Positions 53,958-63,157 of a stretch of 64,000 nt of DNA are shown in pieces. Each line of letters opens with the position of its first letter. Positions within the stretch are counted from its first letter, which is position 1. This stretch comes from Psococerastis gibbosa (Eukaryota > Arthropoda > Insecta > Psocodea > Psocidae). Made by a program: the position numbers and the translations under genes. Where the stretch lies: contig OZ020490.1 of assembly GCA_963971405.1 (NCBI GenBank), positions 10,092,874-10,156,873 of the forward strand. The letters run 5' to 3'. The notes under the pieces are model-generated. The model had not been told where the DNA came from and did no database searches. It saw nothing but the letters and a program-made list of their open reading frames with translations.

Positions 53958-54641
53958 CTACGCCCATCTTATAACACCAGTCTTTTTGATGAATTCTAGT
54001 GTTTTTGTGATGGGATTAGATCGGATGGTTTCCTCTTCAGACCTAGGGTGGCCAAGAGCTTGATATCGAGTTTGTCCCAGCGCTTCACATTCAAAGAGAA
54101 TGTGTTCAGCTGTTTCTTCTTCAACTTCACACAGTCTGCATCTACTGTCGTTTTTCACGCCAACCCTATGCATGTGTTTGTTGAAGTGGCCGTGGCCCGT
54201 AAGCGTGCCAACCACCCTTCTAGCTTGCTCTCTACTTAAAGAGAGAAGCTGATCGGTGAGCTTTTTACTAGGACCCGGAATAACCTTCTTAGCAAATCTG
54301 CTTTCCGGGACTTTCTTCCATTCCTCTGCAGTTTTTCTCTGCACCCATTTTTGTACAGAAGTACGGGCCTGGCAATAAGCCATCCCGTACTTAGGTTCTG
54401 CACCAATGAATGGCGTTTCTGCACCTTTTCGAGCCAGCTCGTCGGCTCTTTCATTCCCATCAAAGTTCGAGTGCGCCGGGACCCAAATCAGCGAGACTGA
54501 GTTTTCCCGACACACCTTTATTAGGAGGTTGGTGCAGTGCCACACCATTTTTGATGTGATCTTTATAGCCCCCACAGCCTTAATCGCTGCCTGCGAGTCT
54601 GTATAGATAATAATGGTTTTGCCCTTGCATTCCATTTCCAT
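53958..54641 (-). pseudogene. ORF2 C-terminal part: RNase H and Cys/His motif
   Basis: Encodes IIIYTDSQAAIKAV (RNase H Asp), VSLIWVPAHSNFDGNERADE (RNase H His/Asp region), VVGTLTGHGHFNKHMHRVGV and CRLCEVEEETAEHILFEC, the C-terminal CxxC...H....C motif typical of R1/I/LOA-group ORF2. It is in a different frame from 54728-55453. The frame change lies around GAGGAGGAGTC near 54745-54755. Reading on in this frame upstream restores GVYGETVDKS and the RNase H Glu segment FQAEVGAI. Confidence 0.88.
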
Positions 54642-54727
54642 ACACTCCTCTAGGCATTTTATAATGGCCCCTACCTCAGCCTGAAAGACTGTAGCATATT
54701 TGCCGAGGCTTAGGACTATGGATTTGT

Positions 54728-55813
54728 CTACAGTTTCCCCATAGACTCCTCCTCAGCCCCATTTTCCATTTTCGACCCATCTGTATACCAGACTAGGTCA
54801 TTGTCCCCTGTTTGATGTTCTTCAGCATTCCATTCTTCTCTAGCTGGAATTCTATTGTTAAATGGTTTGCTGAATGAGAGCAGGGGTGTCATTCGGTCTG
54901 ACGGCATTAAAAGCGTGTCTTCCGATATGCTTTTGGTAATATTGGAGTGGCCTGACCTTTTGCTTCTCCAGCAGCCTTCCAGCTCCAATCTATAGGCGCC
55001 CATCCTGGCCTGTGCTTCAATGAAGACTCCCAGGGTTGGCAGGTTCAATAAAGTATTCAGGACATCCCCTGGTGAAGTTGACATTGCTCCTGTGATACAG
55101 AGGCAGGCCAGCCTCTGGAGCCCATTCAACTTGGTTGTCACTGTGACCTGTTTAGTCTTGGTCCACCAAACTACACTTCCGTAGGTAATCACCGGCCTAA
55201 TGACCATTGTGTAAATCCACATTGCCATTTTAGGCCTGTTTCCCCACCCCCACGTTGTGCCTATTGCCCGTCTGCAAACATAAATTAATTGTTTACCTCG
55301 GTTAATAGTTTTTGTAATATGGGGATTCCAGGTAAGTCCTTTGTCTAGGTTAACCCCTAGATACTTAACCTCCGTCCCCAGTTTTACAACTTGATTGAAA
55401 AGCTTAGGCAGCTTTCCCCCATCAAGATTCCTCTTTCGAGTAAATGGTACCATCTAGATTTTGGATGGGTTGATGCTCAGATTTTCAGCCTTGCACCATT
55501 TTTCTACTTCAGGAAAAGCCATTTGCATTAGCTCGGTTATGACCCTCATGGACTTACCCCTAATCACAATGGCCAAATCATCAGCATATCCTTGTGCGTA
55601 CACTCCCACCTCATTGAGTCTGGTGATGATTTTGTCCACCACAAGGTTCCACAACAGGGGCGAGATAACCCCACCCTGTGCCGTACCCCTGGTGGCCCTT
55701 ACCATCACCTTCTCATCAGATAGGGATGCTAGAATCCTCCTATTGTTAAGCATGGATCTGATCCATCTACACACAGTTGCATTTACGCCAACTCTCTCCA
55801 ACGCCCTTACCAT
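54728..55813 (-). pseudogene. ORF2 middle part: RT palm/thumb to start of RNase H, with in-frame TAG
   Basis: One frame carries GVNATVCRWIRSMLNNR, ATRGTAQGGVISPLLWNLVV (RT motif B), then GYADDLAIVI (catalytic YADD), then NPSKI followed by a TAG at 55454-55456, then MVPFTRKRNL, KYLGVNLDKGLTWNPHI and the RNase H opening LVWYTDGSKMENG. The TAG splits what is otherwise one frame. The downstream end is the frameshift described for 53958-54641. Confidence 0.9.
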
Positions 55814-57606
55814 GGAGTCATGTCCAAAAACGCTGCCAGTGCAATCTCCCCATTGTCCAGGCTTTCCTCCAGTCTGCTCACCAGTTGTTGCAATGCAGTC
55901 TCAGAGGATCTGCCAGGGCAGTACGCATACTGAAAACTATGCAAACCAGCGTTAGTGCGTATTTTTTCCCGGATATGTTTATCCAGGATTTTCTCTAGAG
56001 CTTTTAATAGAAAAGAACTGAGACATATCGGCCTGTATGACCTGGCCTGGGCGTAGTTCGCCTTTCCAGGTTTAGGTATAAATACTACCTTAGCCTTTGC
56101 CCACGACTTAGGAACATGTCCAAGCGCTACAATGGCCTGATAGATGGTTGTCAATGCCGGGGTGAGGATCTCTTTCCCCTCCTGAAGAAGGAGGGGAAAA
56201 ATCCCATCCGGACCTGGAGCCTTGCATGACTCAAAAGTGCTGATGGACCAGCCCACCTGTCCCGGTTTTATCAGCCTTCTGGCACAGTTCCAATCAGCCC
56301 TTCGGGCTTTATTGTCTTCTGATGTGCTGCTGTTGTCGTCGCATTTCACCGAACCGGGGAAGTAGCACCCTAAAAGTTTTTCCAGTGTCTCCTCCCCTGT
56401 CCGAGTAAACTTGCCATCAGAATTTTCCAGAGTTCCCACGGGGTTAGTGTGGGTGGATTTCAGTATTTTATGGAGTCTAGCTGTTTCTGCTGTATTTTCA
56501 ACTTTTTCGCAGAAGCTTCTCCATCTTTTCCGTTTTGCTTTCCGAATAGCTTTGTTGTACTCTGTGAGCCTGCTATGATAAGCTTCCCACTTACCAACTT
56601 TTGCTGAGGTCTTGAATAGCTTACGTACCTCAGTCTTCATTTTTGCTAATTTGTTATTCCACCACTTCGTACTTTTTATGATGTTTTTTTCGATTACGGG
56701 GCAGTTTCTGTTGTACGAGGATAAGATGGTCTGCTCGATGAGCTCCACCGCCTCGTCCAATTCCACTGTACCCCTCGTTTGCCAGTTAATATCTCTCACG
56801 GCATTTCTCAGATCTTCCCGGTATCCTGACCAGTCGGTTTTCCTGGGATTTCTGAATACTTGCCTTTCAATGTCAGGTTCCTCAAGGGTAAAGGCTATGT
56901 GCTGATGGTCTGCCAGTGATGGCTCCAGCAGCACTTGCCACCCTGAGATGTACCTAGAAGTGTGTTGTGTACACACAGTGATATCCAACACTTCCCTTCT
57001 AGTCTTTGTTACAAATGTAGGCCTATTCCCCTGATTTAAAATATTGAGATCAGCCTGCAGTATATAGTCAAATAGAGACTCACCTCTGTCATTGCAGTTT
57101 GTGCTCCCCCATATTGTGTGATGTGCATTGGCGTCTGTACCCAAGATCAGGTGTTCACCATTCTTGTTAACTTCACCAATGAGTTTTTCCACTTCTTCCG
57201 TTGGAGGTAGAGTGGGCGAATCATATGGAAGATACGCAGATGCCAAGAGTATTTCTTTTGGACCACCCTGTATCTTTACTACGAGTCTGACACAAATAAG
57301 GTCCCTCGAGTAAAATTCCTGCAACAAGAGAAAGTTTAGTTTCTTGCTTACAATAATGCCCGCTCTGGGCCTTTTATTTGTAGTGTCATATAACAACTTA
57401 CCATTGGATTCAGCCAGTCCGGACACCTTCCCCTGTACCACCCAGGGTTCTTGAATAAGGGCTACGTCGTATTGACCTGCCCTTAGCATCCTGGCTAGGT
57501 TCGCCGAGGCGGTTTTCTTATGCTGGAGATTGGCTTGGATGATCTTAATCTTTCCTTCCATCTCCAGGCTGCTTCTTTCCGACGACCCTGAAACAAATGA
57601 CTCCAA
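55807..57606 (-). pseudogene. ORF2 N-terminal part: APE-type endonuclease and RT fingers
   Basis: 600 codons. Endonuclease residues: NLQHKK (about 26-31), LIQEPW with catalytic Glu (50-55), GTDANAHHTIWGS (156-168) and SLADHQHI (230-237). RT begins near CKAPGPDGIFPLLLQEG, then VVFIPKPGK, SYRPICLSS, LEKILDKHI and QYAYCPGRSSETAL. It ends at AAFLDM then a TGG-TAA. The usual motif A continues D-x-x-G-A-F-D; here roughly ten codons after the first Asp are gone and the frame changes, so the active site is destroyed. The reading resumes at MVRALERVGV in the next frame. It overlaps ORF1 by 62 nt. The enzyme would nick target DNA and prime reverse transcription. Confidence 0.92.
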
Positions 57607-58699
57607 GGCCCAAACTTAAGCGCAAGTTATGCCCCCTGAGCTCATTCATCTCAGTCTCACTGAGGGAAAGCACCACCGTCGCAGTCTTTCCGTCGTCTTC
57701 AAGCTGATGATGTACTACCCGCCATTCCTTGCATTGGACCTTCGGGTTGTGAGCATGCAGCTGTTTAAGCACATCTACCATACGCATCTTGCTATAAGGC
57801 ATTGCTAGCCTGGTGATGGCTCTTGTCCTATTTAGGACTTTGTTCACTTCTCCCACTTGTAGGGAGTTGCCATTCCAGGGGCTGGATTCGGAAACCACCT
57901 GCTCAAGCCAAGCTTTGGTTTCCTTATTCGCACAGTATAGAACCAGCACCCCCCCGTCAACTCGGTACTGCTCACTGAAGCGCGGCATTAAGCCATTGCT
58001 CATTAGCTGCAGTTTTGCTGTCAGCAACATTATGAGTTCCTCGCTCTCGTCTCCTGTCAGACGTCTGTCGGGGAATTCAGCAAATGTTACTGCCATTTTA
58101 ACAGTCGTGAGCTTCTCCGAGAATAGCCCTCCGCCCTTACTAAGTCCTGGGTTTTCCGGTCTCCCGTCATCTATGTTTTTCCGCCTCTTCACCTGTGACT
58201 TGGTCCCGGAACTTGGCGTACTGCCTTCCGACCTTTGCCTTTTCAGAGGCGTTTCCATAGGCTCTGCCTTCGCTGTAGGTCCCGCCACCGAAGTGGCTAC
58301 CTTTTTAGCTCCAGCTGCCTTTTTTGGTTTCCCGGGAGTCCAGGTCCCTGCTGCAATTTTGGCTTGTTTTCTTCTTTCGAAATTAGCCTTATGCCACGCA
58401 GAGTCTCTCCTGGGCTTCCCTTTTAGTCGGAGTCCAGGGGCAGCCTTACTCAGGTCCTCTTCTATCTCCTTGTTCCCCTCCAGGGTAGTTCCTCCTTCCG
58501 CCATGTCGGCCTGGGTGGAAATACCGGCCTGCTCTGTCAGAGCTTCCAGTGCCCCCTCCGTCAGCATGACCTGGGGAAAAGAATAAGACGAAGAAGACGA
58601 GGCCAGCTCCAAAGAAGCTTCCACGTCTTCCACTCTATTTGAAGGGCCCTGCTCCATAGGAGCATCCCTGAAACATAAAGGTTCTTTTATTTGATCCAT
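57545..58699 (-). CDS. ORF1 protein of the retrotransposon (DUF4780-like)
   Basis: 384 codons, intact. The N-terminal part is low-complexity and basic (about 85-190: RRDSAWHKANFERRKQAKI; KKAAGAKK; PLKRQRSEG). From about 200 it is globular: VKMAVTFAEFPDRRLTGDES, LMSNGLMPRFSEQYRVDGG, VLVLYCANKETKAWLEQVV, WRVVHHQLEDDGKTATVVLS and LGVICFRVVGKK. This layout resembles DUF4780 proteins carried as ORF1 by arthropod retroelements. No CCHC knuckles are seen. Expected role: binding element RNA in the ribonucleoprotein. The start chosen is the first ATG after the upstream stop. Confidence 0.85.
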   Translation of the reverse strand: MDQIKEPLCFRDAPMEQGPSNRVEDVEASLELASSSSSYSFPQVMLTEGALEALTEQAGISTQADMAEGGTTLEGNKEIEEDLSKAAPGLRLKGKPRRDSAWHKANFERRKQAKIAAGTWTPGKPKKAAGAKKVATSVAGPTAKAEPMETPLKRQRSEGSTPSSGTKSQVKRRKNIDDGRPENPGLSKGGGLFSEKLTTVKMAVTFAEFPDRRLTGDESEELIMLLTAKLQLMSNGLMPRFSEQYRVDGGVLVLYCANKETKAWLEQVVSESSPWNGNSLQVGEVNKVLNRTRAITRLAMPYSKMRMVDVLKQLHAHNPKVQCKEWRVVHHQLEDDGKTATVVLSLSETEMNELRGHNLRLSLGLGVICFRVVGKKQPGDGRKD

Positions 58700-59317
58700 A
58701 TTTCATGTAGTTGAGGGTTTTTGCCCCTTCTAGGGTCTCGTTCCGTGTTCTCACCAGCCTTGATGAGGCATAAAGCCAGACACTTGTCTTCCCGCATCCC
58801 GAGCACTCCGTAGCCCGGCTGCTGCTCCTCAGCCGTCCATCCAGCGGACTTTCCCAGAATCGAACCAATTCTGGGTTATTCCACCTTCTGTAGACCTACT
58901 CGCAGCAGCCGAACTTGCCACTCCACCCCCCAGCAGAACTGGGGGATGAAGACCCCTAGTTTGAGTCGGCCACTTTCAAACCGCGGTTCACCTCGGACTC
59001 CGACATGCAAAGAGATGTGTTGGTTCCAACCTCCCGCAGGTAGGCTTTCACCTCAATCACCAGCCTTGTCTTCCTCCTCAGTCCCCGTTTCACCTACGCG
59101 GGGCAGACGTAGGCGTTGCATCTCGTTAGTCACCTGGACAAGCAACTGCCTCCTAATGAAGTCAGCCCCTCATACAGGCTAAGCCCCCATGCCACGGCAA
59201 GGTCTCAGTCTCAGCCTGCATCACGCCCCAACCACTACCAAGCAAAAGCAAAGCCATCACATGCCAGCAGCTGAAACGTAAGACAAACATAAGCTTCAAG
59301 GATGCAAATAATGGGAG
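58700..59317 (-). promoter_or_regulatory. 5'UTR/internal promoter region of the retrotransposon
   Basis: A 618-bp GC-rich leader between the 5' TSD and ORF1. Non-LTR elements carry an internal promoter here; no specific motif was identified. Confidence 0.45.
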
Positions 59318-59396
59318 GATCAATAGTTACATAAAAGACAATATTAACTGAAATTAAATCAAGATAAAATTTATTTCGTCGAGAAGTACTAATTTA

Positions 59397-59823
59397 GGCG
59401 CCCATTCCACATACGTACAACGTCAATGAAAATTATGAAATTGAAGGACATTTCAATTTCACATTGATGGGGGCCATTCCATATGTTTCTCAAAAATTGA
59501 CAATTTTCAATTGAAGCGTATGCGCCAAATTTTTGAAATTTGTTTCTTGAAATTGTATTTGTTTTCTTCGTCGCCTTATTATTTATTCCTTATTATAATT
59601 TTATACAGAAATGCTTTCTTTTTAGAGAAATCAATTAAAATAGTTGTACTTGTCATATCACATGACGCCATTTTTTAATTTTAGATTGTTTGTTTCATTG
59701 TTTGTGATTTTACTCTATTATCAATTGATCATTGATCAATTTTAACAATGGCATAGAGTAAAATTGAAATGCCCTTCAATTTCATAATTTTCATTGACGT
59801 TGTACGTATGTGGAATGGGCACC
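59397..59823. mobile_element. Tourist/Harbinger-like palindromic MITE, 427 bp
   Basis: TTA at 59394-59396 and 59824-59826. Starts GGCGCCCATTCCACATACGT and ends ACGTATGTGGAATGGGCACC. The centre shares ATGACGCCATTTTTTAATTT and AATGGCATAGAGTAAA with 25916-26300. Inner arms are unrelated to those of other members. Confidence 0.88.
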
Positions 59824-60020
59824 TTAATAACAGGTACTTTGCGTTCTTTCCGTTCTTTCTATCCACTTATAGCAATGGCGGATGGCTTCACAACACTCCA
59901 TACAGAGACCTTGGGAGTTCGATATCTAGTATTATTATTAAAATCTATGGTCGTAAGCCATGGACGCCATTTTGCCCCATACGAAATGCACACACTGCAT
60001 AGTAGGTAGATATTCGTGTA

Positions 60021-60026
60021 TTTATT
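60021..60026 (-). terminator. AATAAA signal downstream of the MBOAT7 exon
   Basis: TTTATT on the + strand gives AATAAA about 240 nt past the stop. Another candidate lies at 60151-60156, about 110 nt past the stop. Either could end this transcript. Confidence 0.4.
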
Positions 60027-60266
60027 AAATAATACGCTATGCCCATTTTCGGGATTGTAAGCTAGTTTTGCTTACACACATGACAACCCGCATCTAGGTT
60101 TAGCAACATTATTTAGTGAGTTTTGTAGTAAAAAAGCCCTTTGACAACGATTTATTTTAATTGATGAATGAAAACAGATGCGGTATATAAATTAGTAACA
60201 ATCTTATTTTAGTAACTAAGTACGCGCTACTAAATAGGTCTCAGTCAAACTGTGGGCCAAACACTT

Positions 60267-60485
60267 CTACTGATTTTTTTCTTCGCTTAACTTCTTCTTC
60301 GGCCTCATCTTCAGCAGTACCAGTCCAATGACGAGCGCCACCGCACATCCGACATGAAAGACGTAGTAGATAGATCTGTAGAACCTGAGCACCTTCTCTG
60401 TATGCAGAAGACAGAACGCTACGCCCATGAAGGCAAATGCTTCCGTACGGATGAACCAGAAGACGAAATTGATTAGTTTCTTTTT
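60267..60485 (-). CDS. MBOAT7: MBOAT7/LPIAT1 last coding exon
   Basis: After the acceptor CTCGTTTCAG (phase 0) it encodes 72 residues: KKKLINFVFWFIRTEAFAFM, GVAFCLLHTEKVLRFYRSIY, YVFHVGCAVALVIGLVLLKM and RPKKKLSEEKNQ, stop. It matches the C-terminal membrane helices of MBOAT7 (pattern F-K-R-...MG-AF-LL....L-Y-SIYF-H...LA-GL) and ends in a short basic cytosolic tail. The enzyme sits in the ER membrane and re-acylates lysophosphatidylinositol with polyunsaturated acyl-CoA (Lands cycle). The exon joins exactly to 61696-61840 through a phase 0 intron (donor GTGAGT). Confidence 0.9.
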   Translation of the reverse strand, partial: KKKLINFVFWFIRTEAFAFMGVAFCLLHTEKVLRFYRSIYYVFHVGCAVALVIGLVLLKMRPKKKLSEEKNQ

Positions 60486-60707
60486 CTGAAACGAGAAAAA
60501 GTGCGCTATTTAGTGGTCAACCCGCAGTCCATTTTATTCGGTTAATTTAATGCTTTGGCAGCTGCGTTCGCTTCATTCTGCCACTCGTAACACAACGCCT
60601 TCTATCTTCGATATTTTGTTACAATTTTCCCTTTGTAAAAAAATGCCTCATAGAGGAAGTCTCCAATTTGTCTCTTAACTTAGTTTACTTGCCTGATAAC
60701 AACAGTT

Positions 60708-60912
60708 GCATTAGTAGAATCCGGGATGACAGGCCGTGGTCATTCTGAAAGCGTACTTCCAAACGTTTGGTTAACATCTGCGGTCCACACCTCAATATAC
60801 AATAATAGAAGGCTACTCAGTTCCACTGAAGATGTCGACCGCAGATGTTGACGAAACGTTTGGATGTACGCTTTCAGAACGACCACGGTCTATCATCCCG
60901 GATTCTACTGCA
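60708..60912 (+). mobile_element. TIR element with hammerhead-like core, copy 2
   Basis: Arms of about 80 bp: GCATTAGTAGAATCCGGGAT, GGCCGTGGTCATTCTGAAAG, GTACTTCCAAACGTTTGG and the complement ending TCATCCCGGATTCTACTGCA. The right arm has CTGAAGA (60826-60832), GTCGAC (60834-60839), loop CGCAGAT, GTTGAC (60847-60852) and GAAAC (60853-60857). Six pairs form stem II. It lies in the last intron of the MBOAT7 gene. Confidence 0.65.
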
Positions 60913-60954
60913 TCATCACGTAACACTAAGCGTGAAAGCTTTCGTAGTTATAGT

Positions 60955-61145
60955 TGATCGACTTCGATGGCCAGGTGGTAGCGTGCTTGTACTTGTGCGA
61001 GTCTCTACACGCCATGCGATCGGAGACGTGTCGTAACTCGACACAAGTACCTATTAGGTAACTTAATGAGGCGACTGAAGAGGTCAATCGGATACATTCA
61101 TTGAATTGTTTGTATGCAATTAACATTTAAAAAAAAAAAAAAAGT
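60955..61145 (+). mobile_element. SINE family B with poly-A tail
   Basis: ACTTCGATGGCCAGGTGGTA (A-box-like), GCGTGCTTGTACTTGTGCGA, GGAGACGTGTCGTAACTCGA and GGATACATTCATTGAATTGT, ending in A15. A canonical B box is not evident. The best-preserved copy; intronic. Confidence 0.8.
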
Positions 61146-61224
61146 CGCACAGTTGTATGAGTTACTCATCAAGCATTCAAAAATCAGCAGTCTAGAGCTT
61201 CAAGTAGATTCAGTAAAACAGGAC

Positions 61225-61432
61225 ATGTAGAGTAGTGGTAAAGACTCCGGCTTTCCCCGAAAAGCTGTTGATTCGAGTCCCACCCTTGCTACATTCTCTG
61301 GCCATGCTTCGGAGGGCACGTAAAGCAGGCGGTCCCGGGCTTCCCTATTTGAGTGTAAGAGAGGGCTTTATAGCCTAACTCCGCTAGGTTGGCTTAGTAA
61401 TAGAACAAAAAAAGTCAATATTTTAGATTCTA
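61225..61432 (+). mobile_element. SINE family A, full-length, best head
   Basis: Head GGACATGTAGAGTAGTGGTA (A box) with GATTCGAGTCCC (B box); body CTGGCCATGCTTCGGAGGGC, GTAAAGCAGGCGGTCCCGGG and GTGTAAGAGAGGGCTTTATA; end TTGGCTTAGTAATAGAAC with an A7 run. Inserted in the MBOAT7 intron in the opposite orientation to the gene. Confidence 0.88.
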
Positions 61433-61502
61433 ATGCAAATCCGAGGTCAGGACAGGCAGACTCCTTAACTTACGAATATTATAGACTCTTCGACAATAAA
61501 TA

Positions 61503-61684
61503 ATATATATAAATGAGGAGCTTGGTTACAAACGTGGCCAAGTGACAAAAGCAGCCAGATTGCGCACAGAGACGATGAGAAGTCTAGGGCTAGCTATAAA
61601 CTTAATACAATTTTCATCAGAAAATCCTGAAATCCTTCTACAACTTGGAGTTGGCCATGTTTGTAAACAGCCTGCTCAAATAAA
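61503..61684. mobile_element. GAGGAG MITE abutting the MBOAT7 exon
   Basis: AATGAGGAGCTTGGTTACAA, ACGTGGCCAAG at the left; TTGGCCATGTTTGTAAACAG at the right. The right end is about 7 bp from the donor site of exon 61696-61840. Related to 33587-33826. Confidence 0.7.
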
Positions 61685-61695
61685 TAAATACTCAC

Positions 61696-61840
61696 AAAGC
61701 CATCTTGCATCTTATCTCTCTGGGCAATCTTCTCCCAAATATCTTCGATGGGCAGATAAAATGGCGGCGCGAAAAGACAAAAATAGTAACCGATGTAAAC
61801 ACCATGCCAGAATGCTGATACAGCGAACACTGCAGCGGTT
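61696..61840 (-). CDS. MBOAT7: MBOAT7/LPIAT1 exon with the catalytic His
   Basis: Acceptor TTTATTTCAG, donor GTGAGT. The first base completes an Arg codon with the previous exon, giving R-TAAVFAVSAFWHGVYIGYY, then FCLFAPPFYLPIEDIWEKIA and QRDKMQDGF. The WHG triplet holds the MBOAT active-site His, and SAFWHG-Y-GYY is the family signature. Intron phases (2 in, 0 out) match both neighbours, which rules out a processed copy. Confidence 0.93.
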
Positions 61841-61914
61841 CTGAAATAAACACATAAAATCTTAACGCGGGGAGCAGAGACCTTTTTTGTATAAAAAAAA
61901 AACAACAGGTTATA

Positions 61915-62040
61915 ACAATTTAATGAATGTATCCGAATAATCTCACCAGTCGTCTCTGTGTTGAGTTGTGGCAGGTCTCCGATTGCATGGTGTGTAGAGA
62001 AAAGCTACCACTACGCCATCGAAGGCCCTGTTTATAGACT
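61915..62040 (-). mobile_element. SINE family B, diverged
   Basis: ACAATTTAATGAATGTATCC, CCGATTGCATGGTGTGTAGA and CTACCACTACGCCATCGAAG match the family B complement, with a deleted middle. Confidence 0.6.
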
Positions 62041-62203
62041 TGGTGTGGCCGTAGGCTACTGAAGGGAAGTATGAGAGTAAATAGGTTAGAATGTTACCTA
62101 AGCCTCTTTGGGGAAAAATGTGGTCACCATCTTGTCCCATGCCGTTTAAACCAACGATAACAAATTAGAATAGATCGCGCCTAACCATAGGCTAAGTATG
62201 GCC

Positions 62204-62500
62204 TTCTTCTTCAAGTTACAGCCGGACGGCTGGTTGGCAGCAACATGTGACTTCGATGCCTCCACTTCCCTCGATCCTGGCACGCTCTCTTCAGCTCCAT
62301 GTATGTCTTGGCCCCTACATCCTCCATGACTTGCTGCAGGTAATCGTTTCTTGGGCGCCCAGGTCGGTTTACGCCTTCTATTGTTACCTCTATGATGCAG
62401 CTTACTAAGTTTTCGTGTCTAAGCAAATGGCCAATTCAGTGAGCTCTTCTTTTCCTTATCGATGCAAGGAGAGTTTTTGTTTCGCTTACTACTATTAGTA
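62204..62500 (-). pseudogene. LINE RT C-terminus, best copy of the HMLLPTS type
   Basis: The minus strand reads RKRRAH, then TGA where Trp is expected, IGHLLRHENLVSCIIEVTIE, GVNRPGRPRNDYLQQVMEDV, GAKTYMELKRACQDRGKWRH and RSHMLLPTSRPAVT, stop, then a (GAA)n tail. Intronic in MBOAT7, same strand as the gene. It defines the family for the stubs at 3397, 13014, 13457 and 39893. Confidence 0.82.
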
Positions 62501-62539
62501 TGGCCTATAGCGAGAAAACGTAGGTGGCATTACCATTGT

Positions 62540-62780
62540 GGCCCGGTACACACGGACGATTCCTCTAGTCGCGTTTTGCCGACGTCTTTTCCATTGTAGC
62601 CATAGGGCTAGCAGAAGACTTCTTGTCGATGTCTCAGGTTACCCCTAGACACACCAGATCACAGAAATTTCCTGAATTAGTCTTTGTGATTTTGCACCGA
62701 CCATTCAGCGAGCCCTGTCCCTTCAATGGAAAAGACGTCGGCAAATTGCGACTGGCAGAATCGCCCGTGTGTGCCGAGCC
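62540..62780. mobile_element. 241-bp MITE with 57-bp TIRs
   Basis: Left GGCCCGGTACACACGGACGA, TTTGCCGACGTCTTTTCCAT; right CAATGGAAAAGACGTCGGCA, CGTGTGTGCCGAGCC. No clear TSD. The short ORF crossing it is fortuitous. Confidence 0.8.
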
Positions 62781-63157
62781 TGTAGTAGTAGTAGTCCGGA
62801 CAAAAGCCGATCGGGCGTACCCCAGGCAACGCTAAGTGAAATCATGCAGTGGCTAATCCTTTCACCACCCAGAAGAAACCAAAGACTTCCACGACCTTTG
62901 GGTGTGCACCGACTATGGCGTCAGGCTGGCAGAAACTAGGAATCTCTACCTCAGACACGAAAAGAAGAAGAGAGTAGTAGTAGTAAATTTGGCAAAGTCC
63001 CAGGCCATGGTGAGGGCCCACAAGACACTATTTAACTATAAATTTAGTTGTACCTCTATCCCTAAGATAAACATGGGGATGCGCCTCGCCAATCATAGCA
63101 AGGCTGAGACCTCCATGTTGAAATTTCTATAGGAAAGTTCTCCACTCTTAAGCTTAC
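62781..63157. other. Intronic sequence of MBOAT7, no feature
   Basis: (GTA)n-like tracts at 62784-62795 and 62975-62985. The 76-codon ORF in between has no recognisable motif. Confidence 0.35.

Larger units (their letters stand above)
53862..59317 (-). mobile_element. Full-length non-LTR retrotransposon with RNase H (R1/LOA/I group)
   Basis: Order on the minus strand: 5'UTR (59317-58700), ORF1, ORF2 with endonuclease, RT, RNase H and a Cys/His motif, a short 3'UTR and an A-rich tail (T-run at 53862-53882). TSD GATCAATAG(TT) occurs at 53853-53863 and 59318-59328, so the 5' end is complete. The element is GC-richer than its surroundings, which suggests a fairly recent insertion, but ORF2 is disabled in three places (see the ORF entries). 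Confidence 0.92.
53663..59955. mobile_element. Old TIR element carrying nested insertions
   Basis: 53663-53744 (CATAGATTTTTATAATAATA; GCCGCCATTGCTATAAGTGG; ATAGAAAACG) is inverted at 59855-59955 (CTTTCTATCCACTTATAGCA; AATGGCGGATGGCTTC; TAGTATTATTATTAAAATCT). Without the retrotransposon (53862-59317) and the Tourist-like MITE (59397-59823) the element would be roughly 0.4-0.5 kb. Its true termini and TSD are unclear. Confidence 0.6.

Noticed and set aside
57813-58586. 257-codon + strand ORF (also 55461-55955 and 56612-56905)
   Set aside because: It lies antisense to ORF1/ORF2 of the retrotransposon, whose domains and TSD fix the coding strand.
62623-62835. 70-codon ORF at the 57-bp-TIR MITE
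   Set aside because: It spans the MITE body and right TIR, with no start context or homology.
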